Shown one piece after another: positions 1 through 6,400 of a stretch of 13,609 nt of DNA (within the stretch, counting starts at the first letter, position 1; every line of letters begins with the position of its first letter). The position numbers were made by a program, and so were the translations under genes. The DNA is from an uncultured Ardenticatenia bacterium (GTDB lineage: Bacteria > Chloroflexota > Anaerolineae > Promineifilales > Promineifilaceae), in the NCBI GenBank assembly GCA_937858165.1, contig CALLZA010000780.1, forward strand, positions 1 to 13,609, in the 5' to 3' direction. The notes beneath the pieces are model-generated. The model was not told the DNA's origin, made no database searches, and worked only from the letters and a program-made list of their open reading frames with translations.

Positions 1-75
1 TTAACACGGTACTGTTGACGTAGTGTAGTTCATCAAGAAAAGTGTGTCACAATGGATTTGGTTCTTTTTTTTTTC
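1..75. other. Noise beyond the adapter, with a T run (non-biological)
   Basis: This stretch lies outside the P7 adapter end and contains a run of ten T at 65-74. The other contig end shows the mirror image: P5, then poly-A, then noise. Poly-A followed by random calls is what a read gives after it runs off the end of the library molecule, so this is sequencing artefact and should not be annotated as genome. Confidence 0.85.
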
Positions 76-141
76 AAAGAAGAAGTGGGCATACGAGATC
101 GAGTGCGGTTTCGTGGGCTGGAGGAGGGGTAAAAGAGACAG
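76..141 (+). other. Degraded Illumina Nextera P7/i7 adapter
   Basis: Bases 76-99 match the P7 oligo at 20 of 24 positions, including an unbroken run GGCATACGAGAT at 88-99. Bases 100-107 (CGAGTGCG) sit where the 8-base i7 index belongs and are closest to N702 (6 of 8). Bases 108-141 match the Nextera read-2 adapter with mosaic end at 27 of 34 positions and end in AGAGACAG at 134-141. Many mismatches are calls to G, as in low-quality read ends. Genome sequence starts at about 142. Confidence 0.93.
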
Positions 142-1274
142 GCCACTACCGCGACCGCCGCCACCAGCAGCGAGACGACGGTCGCCACGGCCAGCCCCGT
201 CTCCAGCCCCAGAAAGGGCACAGCGCGGCTATCGAGGCGCACCAGCTCCAGCAGGCTGCGGCCGATGGCGTAAGCCACCAGGTAGAGCGCCAGCAGCTCA
301 CCGGGCAGCAGCCGCGCCGCCCGTCGCCGCGCCAGCCCCAGCAAGACAAAGAACGTCAGCAGGCTCCACAGCGATTCGTACAGGAAAGCGGGGTGGAAGG
401 TGCTGAATTCGGCGAAGTCGGGCAGGCGATAGAGCGGGTCGATGGCGATGGCCCACGGCGCGTTGGTCGGCCGGCCGTAAAGCTCCTGGTTGAAGAAGTT
501 GCCCCAGCGGCCGATGGCCTGCCCCAGGGCCACGCCGACGACGGCCAAATCGGCCCAGGCCAGTGTTGGAATGCGGTTGCGCCGGGTATAGACGACCACC
601 GCCAGCAGCCCGCCGGCCATTGCGCCATAGATGCCCAGCCCGCCGGCGCGGAAGTTGATCAGTTGCAGCGGGTAGCGGATGTAGTCGCGCCAGGAGTAGA
701 TGCCGACGGCGGCCATGCTGGGCGAAGGGGTCAGTACGTGGTAGAGGCGCGCGCCGATGAGGCCCAGGATGACGATGAGCGTCAGCCCACCCCAGACGTG
801 ATCGGGGTTCCAGATGCGCCACGGGGCATTCGTTGTCCAGGTCGGATCGACATCGGGGGCGGCGGCCAGCGTTTCGACGGCGCGCGTCTGCTCTGCCCGC
901 TTCAGCCCCAGACGGCGCGGGTCCAGCCCCACGTCGTAGAGCGCCTCGCCCACGGTCGTCAGCTTGCGCCCCGCCAGCAACGTCACGACGTCGTCGGGCA
1001 GGGCGGCCCCGGCCAGCGGGCGGGCGCGCACCTCGGCTGGGACAGTGCTCTCGAAGACGCCCCGCGCGCGGGCAGCGGCCAGCCGGGCGACGACCCACGC
1101 CCCCAGGGCCACGCCGGTGATGATGCAGATGGCGTACCAGTAGATGGCGAAGCCGCCCACGGAGACGGCCGCGCGAGGCGGCATGGTACCGGTCAGCCAG
1201 TGGACGACCAGCACGGCCGCCAGAGCGACCAGGACAGGGACGATGACGTACCAGTACGGCTCGGCGCGGCGCAA
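142..1274 (-). CDS. lgt: Prolipoprotein diacylglyceryl transferase Lgt, 3' end missing
   Basis: Lgt moves diacylglycerol from phosphatidylglycerol to the lipobox cysteine of prolipoproteins in the inner membrane, the first step of lipoprotein maturation. The PROSITE-type signature GRWGNFFNQELYG is at residues 255-267, and the GGLGIYG loop at 211-217 has Tyr where E. coli has His103. The protein is longer than usual: an extra N-terminal membrane segment (about 8-28) and an insert of about 80 residues (75-158) lie before the usual second membrane segment. About 377 genuine residues are visible. The frame then runs into adapter, so any residues read below base 142 are artefact and the true C-terminus is absent. 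The start is uncertain: TTG at 1274, an in-frame CTG at 1283 placed 7 nt after AGGAG (1291-1295), or ATG at 1184. It follows the phosphatidyltransferase gene by about 20 nt, probably as one operon. Confidence 0.93.
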
Positions 1275-1290
1275 GGTAGACAGGGGGAGA

Positions 1291-1295
1291 CTCCT
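1291..1295 (-). promoter_or_regulatory. Ribosome binding site of lgt
   Basis: AGGAG on the minus strand lies directly after the TAG stop of the upstream gene. It is 7 nt from an in-frame CTG (1283-1281) but 16 nt from the TTG at 1274. The spacing favours the CTG, a rare start codon, so the start is unsettled. Confidence 0.5.
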
Positions 1296-1907
1296 CTAGC
1301 GCGACTGCTTCCAGACGGCGAACATCCGCTGGAAGAAGGTGAAGTAGGTGAAGGCGGCCAGGATGGGCAGGGCGATGTGGGGCATGGCCAGGGCCAGGAA
1401 GACGACGAGAACGACGTAGCGCTCGACGCGGCTCAGCACGCCCATCTTGGCCTCGAAGCCCAGCGCCTCGGCCCGCGAGCGGGCGTAGCTAACCATCAGC
1501 GAGCCGGTGACCGCTAGATAGGCCACGGCCAGCATCAGCGGGTTGTCATTGATGTAGTAGTAGACGATGAAGCCGCCGTAGAGGACGATCTCGGCCAGCC
1601 GGTCGAGCGACGAATCGAGGAACGCGCCGAAGCCGCCCTGCTTGCGGCCGAGCCGGCGTGCCAGCGCACCGTCGAGCGCGTCGAGTGGCGAGAACAGGGC
1701 GATGGCCAGCGCCGCCCAACGGAACTCGCCGATGGCGATGAGATAGGCGAACAGGATGTGGGTCAGCGCGCCGACGACCGTCAGCAGATCGGGCGAAAGC
1801 TTGAAGTGGGCCAGTGTCTCGACGACAGGGTCGATGATGAAGCGCGTGCGCGCGCGCAACTGGTCGGTCAGGGTGGGGCGGGGCGGCGATGGATGCTCTT
1901 GGTTCAT
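1296..1907 (-). CDS. CDP-alcohol phosphatidyltransferase family protein
   Basis: This is a 203-residue integral membrane enzyme that joins an alcohol to a CDP-activated lipid. The family signature D-G-x2-A-R-x9-G-x3-D-x3-D is complete: D79, G80, A83, R84, G94, D98 and D102, with an additional Asp at 76. These Asp residues bind the metal and the CDP group. Around six hydrophobic segments follow from residue 40. Length and the SRVER stretch near 159-163 resemble the phosphatidylinositol-phosphate or archaetidylinositol-phosphate synthase branch more than PgsA, but the substrate alcohol cannot be told from sequence. The ATG at 1907 follows a purine-rich AAGGGGGA. A promoter lies at 1939-1967, and lgt is next in the same unit. 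Together they suggest an envelope lipid operon separate from the energy genes. Confidence 0.9.
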   Translation of the reverse strand: MNQEHPSPPRPTLTDQLRARTRFIIDPVVETLAHFKLSPDLLTVVGALTHILFAYLIAIGEFRWAALAIALFSPLDALDGALARRLGRKQGGFGAFLDSSLDRLAEIVLYGGFIVYYYINDNPLMLAVAYLAVTGSLMVSYARSRAEALGFEAKMGVLSRVERYVVLVVFLALAMPHIALPILAAFTYFTFFQRMFAVWKQSR

Positions 1908-1938
1908 GGTGGACTGTCCCCCTTGATTTGTCTGGGTG

Positions 1939-1967
1939 ATGCTAACGTCGGGCTACGCGGCTGTCAA
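1939..1967 (-). promoter_or_regulatory. Sigma-70-like promoter of the phosphatidyltransferase-lgt unit
   Basis: On the minus strand a perfect TTGACA (1967-1962) is followed after 17 nt by TAGCAT (1944-1939), which matches TATAAT at four of six positions. Transcription would start near 1932, giving a leader of about 25 nt before the ATG at 1907. It sits between a GC-rich hairpin and the gene, as expected for the start of a new unit. Confidence 0.7.
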
Positions 1968-1986
1968 GCGACGCTCATAACGAAAC

Positions 1987-2010
1987 GGGCCGGGGTGGTG
2001 GCCCCGGCCC
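1987..2010 (-). terminator. GC-rich hairpin, possible end of the atp transcript
   Basis: A perfect 9-bp stem (1987-1995 with 2002-2010) encloses a 6-nt loop. On the minus strand it is followed only by GTTTCGTT, a poor U tract, so it is not a textbook intrinsic terminator. Its place downstream of the atp genes and just upstream of the next promoter supports a terminator or boundary role. Confidence 0.4.
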
Positions 2011-2118
2011 GCTGCCTATGATCTCGGTGTCAATCAGTCAGGCTTTCGTCCGCCGCAGCGGCTTGGCCGCCGTTTCGGCGCGGCGGCCGTCTTCTCCCCT
2101 CTCTTAACGAGAGCATTC

Positions 2119-2190
2119 TGTAGGGCGGGTTGCTTTACCCACCTCTCTAAAAACAGCGACAGAAGAGCGGGTTGCTTTACCCGCTCTACA
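2119..2190. repeat. Two copies of a short palindromic intergenic repeat
   Basis: The 16-mer GCGGGTTGCTTTACCC occurs at 2125-2140 and again at 2167-2182. In the second copy it forms a perfect 9-bp hairpin (2164-2172 with 2179-2187, loop TGCTTT). The first copy has one stem mismatch. The pair looks like a dispersed REP-type element. It begins a few bases after the stop of the fused atpF-atpH gene and could also stabilise or end that transcript. The rest of the 1908-2193 gap shows no convincing gene. Confidence 0.75.
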
Positions 2191-2193
2191 GGC

Positions 2194-2901
2194 TTAGCGA
2201 CGCAGCGACTCTTGCAGGGCGCTCATGCGGTTGGCGACGCTGTCGTCCACCACCCGGTCGCCCACGCGCACGATCAGCCCGCCCAGGATGGTCGGGTCGA
2301 CCTTGAACTGGACGTTGCTCGCGCCGACGATCTTGCGCACAGACTCTTGCTCGGCGGGCGTCAGGGGCAGGGCGCTGGTGATCTCGGCGGCGTCGCCCTT
2401 CAACGCGCCCACTTCGGCCGGGACGCGGCTGAAGAAGTCGTTGATGAGCTGATGCTGCCGCCGCTCGTCCAGCGACTCGCCGACCAGCTTGTTGGCGGCG
2501 GCGATGGAGATGGCCGCTACCTGGCCGCGCAGGTCGGCCAGAATGCGGTTGCGCTCCTCGGTCGCCTCGGTCTGAGCCGTGGCCATGATGCCCTTGGCGT
2601 CCTCGCGGGCGCGGGCCTCGACATCCTTGGCCGCCTGTTCGGCGGCAACGACCGCCTCGCGGCGGATGTTGGATGCCTCGACGCGAGCCTCGTCCAGGAT
2701 GCGCTTGGCGTCGGCGTCGGCGCTCTGGCGGGCGATCTCCGCCTGGCGGGCGTCTTCCAGCCCCTTGGCGATGCGCGCCTTGCGCTGGTCGAGCACGCGC
2801 AGGATGGGCTTGTAGACGAAAGCCGTCAACAACAAAATCAGCGCAGTGATGCCCAGGATTTGCGTCAGCAGGTAACCCAGGTTAATGCCTAATGCTTCCA
2901 T
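2194..2901 (-). CDS. atpF: F-type ATP synthase fused b-delta subunit (AtpF-AtpH)
   Basis: This forms the peripheral stalk that holds F1 against the rotating c-ring. Residues 8-30 form the single membrane anchor of subunit b, followed by a PILRVLDQRKARI stretch and a long charged Ala/Glu/Arg coiled coil to about 155. Residues 170-235 are unlike b and match the C-terminal part of delta (OSCP), with LTPAEQ near 180 and VDPTILGGLIVRVGD at 201-215. The six-helix N-terminal domain of delta is missing, so 235 residues do the work of two proteins. A comparable b-delta merger is known in mycobacterial ATP synthase and in the N-type ATPases. The ATG at 2901 is chosen over an upstream in-frame start because GAGAGGA (2908-2914) lies 6 nt before it and the anchor begins at once. 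It is the last gene of the unit, 58 nt after atpE, and no atpA follows. Confidence 0.92.
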   Translation of the reverse strand: MEALGINLGYLLTQILGITALILLLTAFVYKPILRVLDQRKARIAKGLEDARQAEIARQSADADAKRILDEARVEASNIRREAVVAAEQAAKDVEARAREDAKGIMATAQTEATEERNRILADLRGQVAAISIAAANKLVGESLDERRQHQLINDFFSRVPAEVGALKGDAAEITSALPLTPAEQESVRKIVGASNVQFKVDPTILGGLIVRVGDRVVDDSVANRMSALQESLRR

Positions 2902-2959
2902 TCGTGGTCCTCTCGATTGTGCATAAGCCGGCGAACACAGACCGCCGGACGGCATTGCT

Positions 2960-3208
2960 CTAGAACACGAACAGGATGATCAGGGCGACGACCAGGGCGT
3001 AGATAGCTACGGCCTCGGTGAACGCGATGCCCAGAATCATGTTCGTCTGAATGTTACCGCTGGCGTCGGGATTGCGGGCGATACCTTGCACCGCGCCGCC
3101 GACCAGGATGCCGATACCGGCACCGGCGCCGATGGCGCCCAACATAGCCAGGCCGGCGCCGATGGCCTTGAGACCTTCTGCCAAAGCGGCTGCAGACAAC
3201 TCATCCAT
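2960..3208 (-). CDS. atpE: F-type ATP synthase subunit c (AtpE)
   Basis: This is an 82-residue hairpin of two membrane helices, copies of which form the rotor ring in F0. The glycine motif G27-x-G29-x-G31-x-G33 packs the inner helices, R45-N46-P47 marks the cytoplasmic loop, and E65 is the ion-carrying carboxylate. Sodium-type rings carry Gln at position 32 and Ser or Thr at 66. This protein has I32 and A66, so protons are the likely ion. The ATG at 3208 is set by a strong GGAGGA (3215-3220) 6 nt upstream. An in-frame ORF extends further upstream, but its sequence is unlike subunit c. A 120-nt gap with a small hairpin separates it from atpB, fitting separate and stronger translation of this many-copy subunit. 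Confidence 0.97.
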   Translation of the reverse strand: MDELSAAALAEGLKAIGAGLAMLGAIGAGAGIGILVGGAVQGIARNPDASGNIQTNMILGIAFTEAVAIYALVVALIILFVF

Positions 3209-3214
3209 GAATAA

Positions 3215-3258
3215 TCCTCCAGTGTTCGCTAGTTTGGCTTGTCGGCGCTGGAGCGCCG
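3215..3258 (-). promoter_or_regulatory. atpE translation leader: hairpin plus strong ribosome binding site
   Basis: The gap before atpE holds a 7-bp inverted repeat (CGGCGCT at 3243-3249 with AGCGCCG at 3252-3258) and a consensus GGAGGA (3215-3220) at ideal spacing. Enhanced atpE translation is known in E. coli. A similar role here is inference. Confidence 0.45.
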
Positions 3259-3328
3259 CAGTCGCCAGGATTTGACGTTCTTGATTGCTCTTACGCGCTG
3301 CCCGCAGGCGGCGCGGATTCACACACGA

Positions 3329-4471
3329 TTAGTGATGTTCCTCGTCGCCGCCGTGGTGTTCGGTGGCGCTGCTCATGAAGATGAGCGTCAGCAGGCCGAA
3401 AACGATGGCCTGGATGACGCCGACGAAGAACTCCAGCCCGAAGAAGGCGATGTTCAGCACGTTCAGAATGTAGGCCATGACGAACAGCAAGACCATGCCG
3501 GCGAACATGTTGCCCAGAAGACGGAAGGAGAACGAGAGGATCTTGGAGATTTCGCTGATCAACTCCAGGATGCCGACGGCCGGATCGATGGCGGCGATAG
3601 GATTCTTGGCCACCTGCGCGCCCCAGCCCTTCTTCAGGAACGGGAAGAACTTGGTCAGATAGCCGCCGCCCAGGTGCTTGAAGCCATAGTACTGCACCAT
3701 CGTCATGGCGATCAGGGCGAAGGCCAGGGTCATGTTCAGGTCGGTGCTGGCCGGGCGGAAGAAAGGCACAATCGTCCAGTCGGCGGCCTCGATGTTGCGG
3801 CCGATAGCGTCGCCGTGCGAGTTGGTCTCGATGGGCGCGCCCTCGATGGCGTTGCTGTTGCGGATGAGGAACAGGCCGTCGCGCAGGCCCCACTCATTCG
3901 CATCGTCCACCTGGGCGAACGCTTCTTCCTCAATGACGTGGATCTCATCCTCGGTCAGCTCCCGGCCGTCGACGGTGGCCGCGGTTTCAGCTTCCTTCAC
4001 TGCCTTTTCGGCGATGAAGTGCGGCTTGTGTTCCCACAGGCCGATGCTGTCGTAGCCGGGGATGAGGCCCATCCAGTTGGAGACCAGGATGATGAGGATG
4101 AAGCTCATGAAGTAGGGGAAGAACTCCTTCACCTTTGGCCCGGCAATGTTCTGGGCGAAGTTATAGGCCCCTTCGATGATCATCTCGAAGAAGTTATAGA
4201 AGCCGGTGGGCACTTCGTCGGCCGTGCGCGAGCGCCCGCGGACGGCCAGGATGAGCAGCAGGATGACGCCCCAGGCCAGCAGGGTGGCCATGAAGGTATT
4301 GGTGATGCCGGTGTTGTTGAACAGGAAGCTGGGCAACAGCCCTTCGGTGCCGGGGTATACTTCGCCGGGCAGCTGGATGAACGGCAACACGGGCTTGGTA
4401 TAGCCGATGACCGAGCCAAAGACGATCATCAGGATGACGACAAGCAGGAGGATGTAGCGTTTCTTGATCAT
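3329..4471 (-). CDS. atpB: F-type ATP synthase subunit a (AtpB) with a large loop insert
   Basis: Subunit a provides the half-channels that carry protons to and from the c-ring. The essential arginine is R317 in SFRLLGNMFAG, with N321, and Q354 corresponds to E. coli Q252. The E. coli E219 position is M326 and the H245 position is E347. The protein has 380 residues against 271 in E. coli. It has an extra N-terminal membrane segment (about 5-25). A hydrophilic acidic loop of about 100 residues (140-240) sits between SNWMGLIPG and the STDLNMTLAFAL helix, where E. coli has roughly 30. The C-terminus is His/Glu-rich. Its ATG overlaps the TGA of the preceding atpI-like gene by 4 nt, implying translational coupling. 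It is followed by atpE. Confidence 0.96.
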   Translation of the reverse strand: MIKKRYILLLVVILMIVFGSVIGYTKPVLPFIQLPGEVYPGTEGLLPSFLFNNTGITNTFMATLLAWGVILLLILAVRGRSRTADEVPTGFYNFFEMIIEGAYNFAQNIAGPKVKEFFPYFMSFILIILVSNWMGLIPGYDSIGLWEHKPHFIAEKAVKEAETAATVDGRELTEDEIHVIEEEAFAQVDDANEWGLRDGLFLIRNSNAIEGAPIETNSHGDAIGRNIEAADWTIVPFFRPASTDLNMTLAFALIAMTMVQYYGFKHLGGGYLTKFFPFLKKGWGAQVAKNPIAAIDPAVGILELISEISKILSFSFRLLGNMFAGMVLLFVMAYILNVLNIAFFGLEFFVGVIQAIVFGLLTLIFMSSATEHHGGDEEHH

Positions 4472-4761
4472 ACGGCTGGTTTATCCCTCTCTTCTGCTTC
4501 AATGCGCTCGATGCTTGCCTGGGCGCGGCCGACCATCCAAAGGCTGATGCGGACCATCGCGAAGAGGGTCACGGGAAAGCTACCGAGCATGAAAATTACA
4601 GTGAAGATCTTGCGCTCGTTGCCGAGCATGTCGTCCAACAGCCAGCCGGCCCCAAAAGCGAGGCCAATAATCAGCAGGGCGACGATGCCCGTCACGCAAC
4701 CGACCTGGCCAACCATGTTAGCCATATGAGCGGTGCGGCGGAGGTTTTGATCTTGCGACAC
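4468..4761 (-). CDS. atpI: AtpI/AtpZ-like ATP synthase accessory membrane protein
   Basis: This is a 97-residue protein with two membrane helices (about 17-42 and 52-75) and the GWLLDDMLG turn typical of the AtpI/AtpZ family that precedes atpB in many operons. In that family the protein is linked to c-ring assembly or to magnesium/calcium handling. Identification rests on the two-helix layout, the LLD turn and the position. The start is GTG at 4761, with no Shine-Dalgarno visible. An ATG at 4725 is an alternative that keeps both helices. The gene is first in the atp unit, with a promoter at 4881-4908 and a leader of roughly 110 nt that contains a long inverted repeat. Confidence 0.82.
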   Translation of the reverse strand: MSQDQNLRRTAHMANMVGQVGCVTGIVALLIIGLAFGAGWLLDDMLGNERKIFTVIFMLGSFPVTLFAMVRISLWMVGRAQASIERIEAEERDKPAV

Positions 4762-4772
4762 GGTTTTTAACC

Positions 4773-4869
4773 AATTAGGAATTAAAAATCAGGAATTACG
4801 AATTCAGAGAATCAACCGCGTGGCTCTCTGTTTCTTGGATTCCCAATTCTTAATTCCTAATTCCTAATT
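4773..4869. repeat. AT-rich inverted repeat of AATTAGG-type heptamers
   Basis: The right arm, read on the minus strand from 4869, is a run of 7-mers: AATTAGG, AATTAGG, AATTAAG, AATTGGG. The left arm from 4773 repeats AATTAGG and related words. Twelve outer base pairs are perfect (4773-4784 with 4858-4869); inner pairing needs a small bulge and some mismatches. An inner CAGAGA/TCTCTG pair lies at 4805-4810 and 4825-4830. It is strikingly AT-rich compared with the flanking genes and lies within the untranslated leader of the atp unit. Confidence 0.8.
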
Positions 4870-4880
4870 TCTACTTGCGC

Positions 4881-4908
4881 ATTCTATCACAAGCGATCAC
4901 GCTGTCAA
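4881..4908 (-). promoter_or_regulatory. Sigma-70 promoter of the atp (F0) unit
   Basis: On the minus strand a perfect TTGACA (4908-4903) is followed after 16 nt by TAGAAT (4886-4881), five of six matches to TATAAT, with an extended -10 TG two bases upstream. It starts one base after the nuoN TAA stop. Transcription would begin near 4874, giving a leader of about 110 nt to the GTG of the atpI-like gene. Confidence 0.82.
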
Positions 4909-4909
4909 T

Positions 4910-6400
4910 TTAGCCGGGGAAGAATGCCGCGGCCGCTTCGCGCGTCAGTTCGAAGGCCGGCCCGGCGCTAACGCCCAGGTAGATGATAAAGACCACGGCG
5001 ATGACCAGCCCGACCTGGGCCGCGCGTGAGACGGGAATGGCGATGTCGTCCTGCTCCGAGCGATAGAGGTACATGACCTTGATGATGTTCAGGTAGTAGT
5101 AGAGGCCGACGAAGGCCATCAGGATGCCGACGAGCGCCAGCCACCACAACCCGGCGTCAATGGCCGACTTGAACAGGAAGAACTTGCCGAAGAAGCCGGC
5201 CGTCGGCGGGATGCCGCCCAGCGACAGCACGGCGAACAGCATCACCAGCGCCAGGAAGGGCGAACGCCGGTTCAGCCCGTTCAGGTCCTTGATCTCGTCC
5301 GCGCCGGTGGCGTTGCTGACCAGGATAATCACACCGAAAGCGGCGATGTTGGTGAAAACGTACATCAGCAAGTAGAACAGCGTCGCCCCGGAGCCGTCCT
5401 GGGTTAATGTGACGAGGCCGATGAGGGCGTAGCCGGCCTGGGCGATACTGGAGTAGGCCAGCAGGCGCTTGATGTTTGTCTGGTAGATGGCGACAAAGTT
5501 GCCCAGCAGCATGGTGATGATGCACATGGCGATGAGCATGGCCCACCACCCGCCCTGGATGACCGGGCCGAGCGCACCGGACAGGAAGACGCGCAGAAAG
5601 ACGGCAAACCCGGCCGCTTTCGACGCCGTGGACAGGAAGCCGGTGAAGGGCGTCGGCGCGCCCTCATAGACGTCGGGGGCCCAGAAGTGGTAGGGCACAA
5701 TAGAGGTCTTGAAGGCGAAGCCGACAACGACCAGCACGGCCGCCAGCAGCAAGAGCGGCTGGACGCCGTCGATCGGCCGGCCGGTGAGCACGTCGCCGAT
5801 GACGTAGAGGTTGGTCGCGCCGGTGACGCCGTAGACGAGGCTCATGCCGTAGAGCATCACCGCCGTGGTGAAAGCGCCGTAGACGAAGTACTTCATGCCC
5901 GCTTCCGACGAACGCCGTTCGCCAGTGTAGAAACCGGCCAGCAGATAGGACGAGATGCTGGCCGTCTCCAGGGCAACGTAGACCATGATGAGGTCGGTCG
6001 AGGCGGCCATCAGGCTGAAGCCGATGGTGGCCATGATGAGCAGGGCGTAGTACTCGATCTTCTGCAAGCGCGGCACGTCCATCGACAGCAGCGCGGTCAG
6101 GATGAGGGCCGAGAAGAACATGAGCCGGAAGACGAACGTCACCAGGTCATTGCGCATCATGCCGCCCCAGAAGACGCTCTCCGACACGCCCCAGGTGCGC
6201 CCCGGCTGGTCGAACAGCCAGAAGAGGGCCGCGGTCAGCACCAGCACGGCCACGCCGCCCCAGGCGGTGAACAGACCGACCTGCCGCGGGTTCGACGGCT
6301 TGAACAGCTTCTCATAGAGCAGAACGCAGAAGAGAATGACCAGTAGCGCGATCTCCGGGGCCAGGGCCAGCACCCAGGAGAGGGTAATATTGGGGCTCAC
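4910..6400 (-). CDS. nuoN: NADH-quinone oxidoreductase subunit N (NuoN)
   Basis: NuoN is the antiporter-like proton-channel subunit nearest the quinone end of the complex I membrane arm. It has 496 residues and about 14 membrane segments. The channel residues are present: E145 in TM5 (YVALETASISSYLL), K231 in TM7 (FAFKTSIVPYHFWAPD), K261 in TM8 (TASKAAGF) and K406 in TM12 (GFFGKFFLFK). The VYEGAPTP stretch after HFWAPD separates it from NuoM. Translation starts at GTG 6400, which shares one base with the TAG stop of the upstream nuoM, and GGGAGG lies 6 nt upstream, so the two are coupled. It is the last nuo gene in this unit; the atp promoter begins immediately after its stop. Confidence 0.97.
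   Translation of the reverse strand: MSPNITLSWVLALAPEIALLVILFCVLLYEKLFKPSNPRQVGLFTAWGGVAVLVLTAALFWLFDQPGRTWGVSESVFWGGMMRNDLVTFVFRLMFFSALILTALLSMDVPRLQKIEYYALLIMATIGFSLMAASTDLIMVYVALETASISSYLLAGFYTGERRSSEAGMKYFVYGAFTTAVMLYGMSLVYGVTGATNLYVIGDVLTGRPIDGVQPLLLLAAVLVVVGFAFKTSIVPYHFWAPDVYEGAPTPFTGFLSTASKAAGFAVFLRVFLSGALGPVIQGGWWAMLIAMCIITMLLGNFVAIYQTNIKRLLAYSSIAQAGYALIGLVTLTQDGSGATLFYLLMYVFTNIAAFGVIILVSNATGADEIKDLNGLNRRSPFLALVMLFAVLSLGGIPPTAGFFGKFFLFKSAIDAGLWWLALVGILMAFVGLYYYLNIIKVMYLYRSEQDDIAIPVSRAAQVGLVIAVVFIIYLGVSAGPAFELTREAAAAFFPG

Noticed and set aside
42..1517. Long plus-strand ORF opposite lgt and the phosphatidyltransferase gene
   Set aside because: It starts inside the adapter, runs antisense to two well-supported genes, and its Gln/Asp/His/Arg-rich translation has no domain pattern. 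It is a shadow of GC-rich coding sequence.
2030..2116. Small minus-strand ORF (28 residues, Arg-rich) in the 1908-2193 gap
   Set aside because: It has an ATG and a stop, but no hydrophobic pattern, and it overlaps GC-rich hairpin sequence, so chance is enough to explain it.
2902..2955. Longer b-delta protein starting at 2955
   Set aside because: The 18 extra residues lack the family pattern, while a strong ribosome binding site sits 6 nt before the ATG at 2901.
3209..3322. Longer AtpE with a 38-residue N-terminal extension
   Set aside because: The extension is Arg/Gln-rich and unlike subunit c, and GGAGGA at 3215-3220 fixes the start at 3208.
3239..4729. Long plus-strand ORF of 496 residues opposite the atp genes
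   Set aside because: It is a complement of atpB and the atpI-like gene with the same Asp/His/Gln/Glu-rich shadow composition. No ribosome binding site or family motif is seen.
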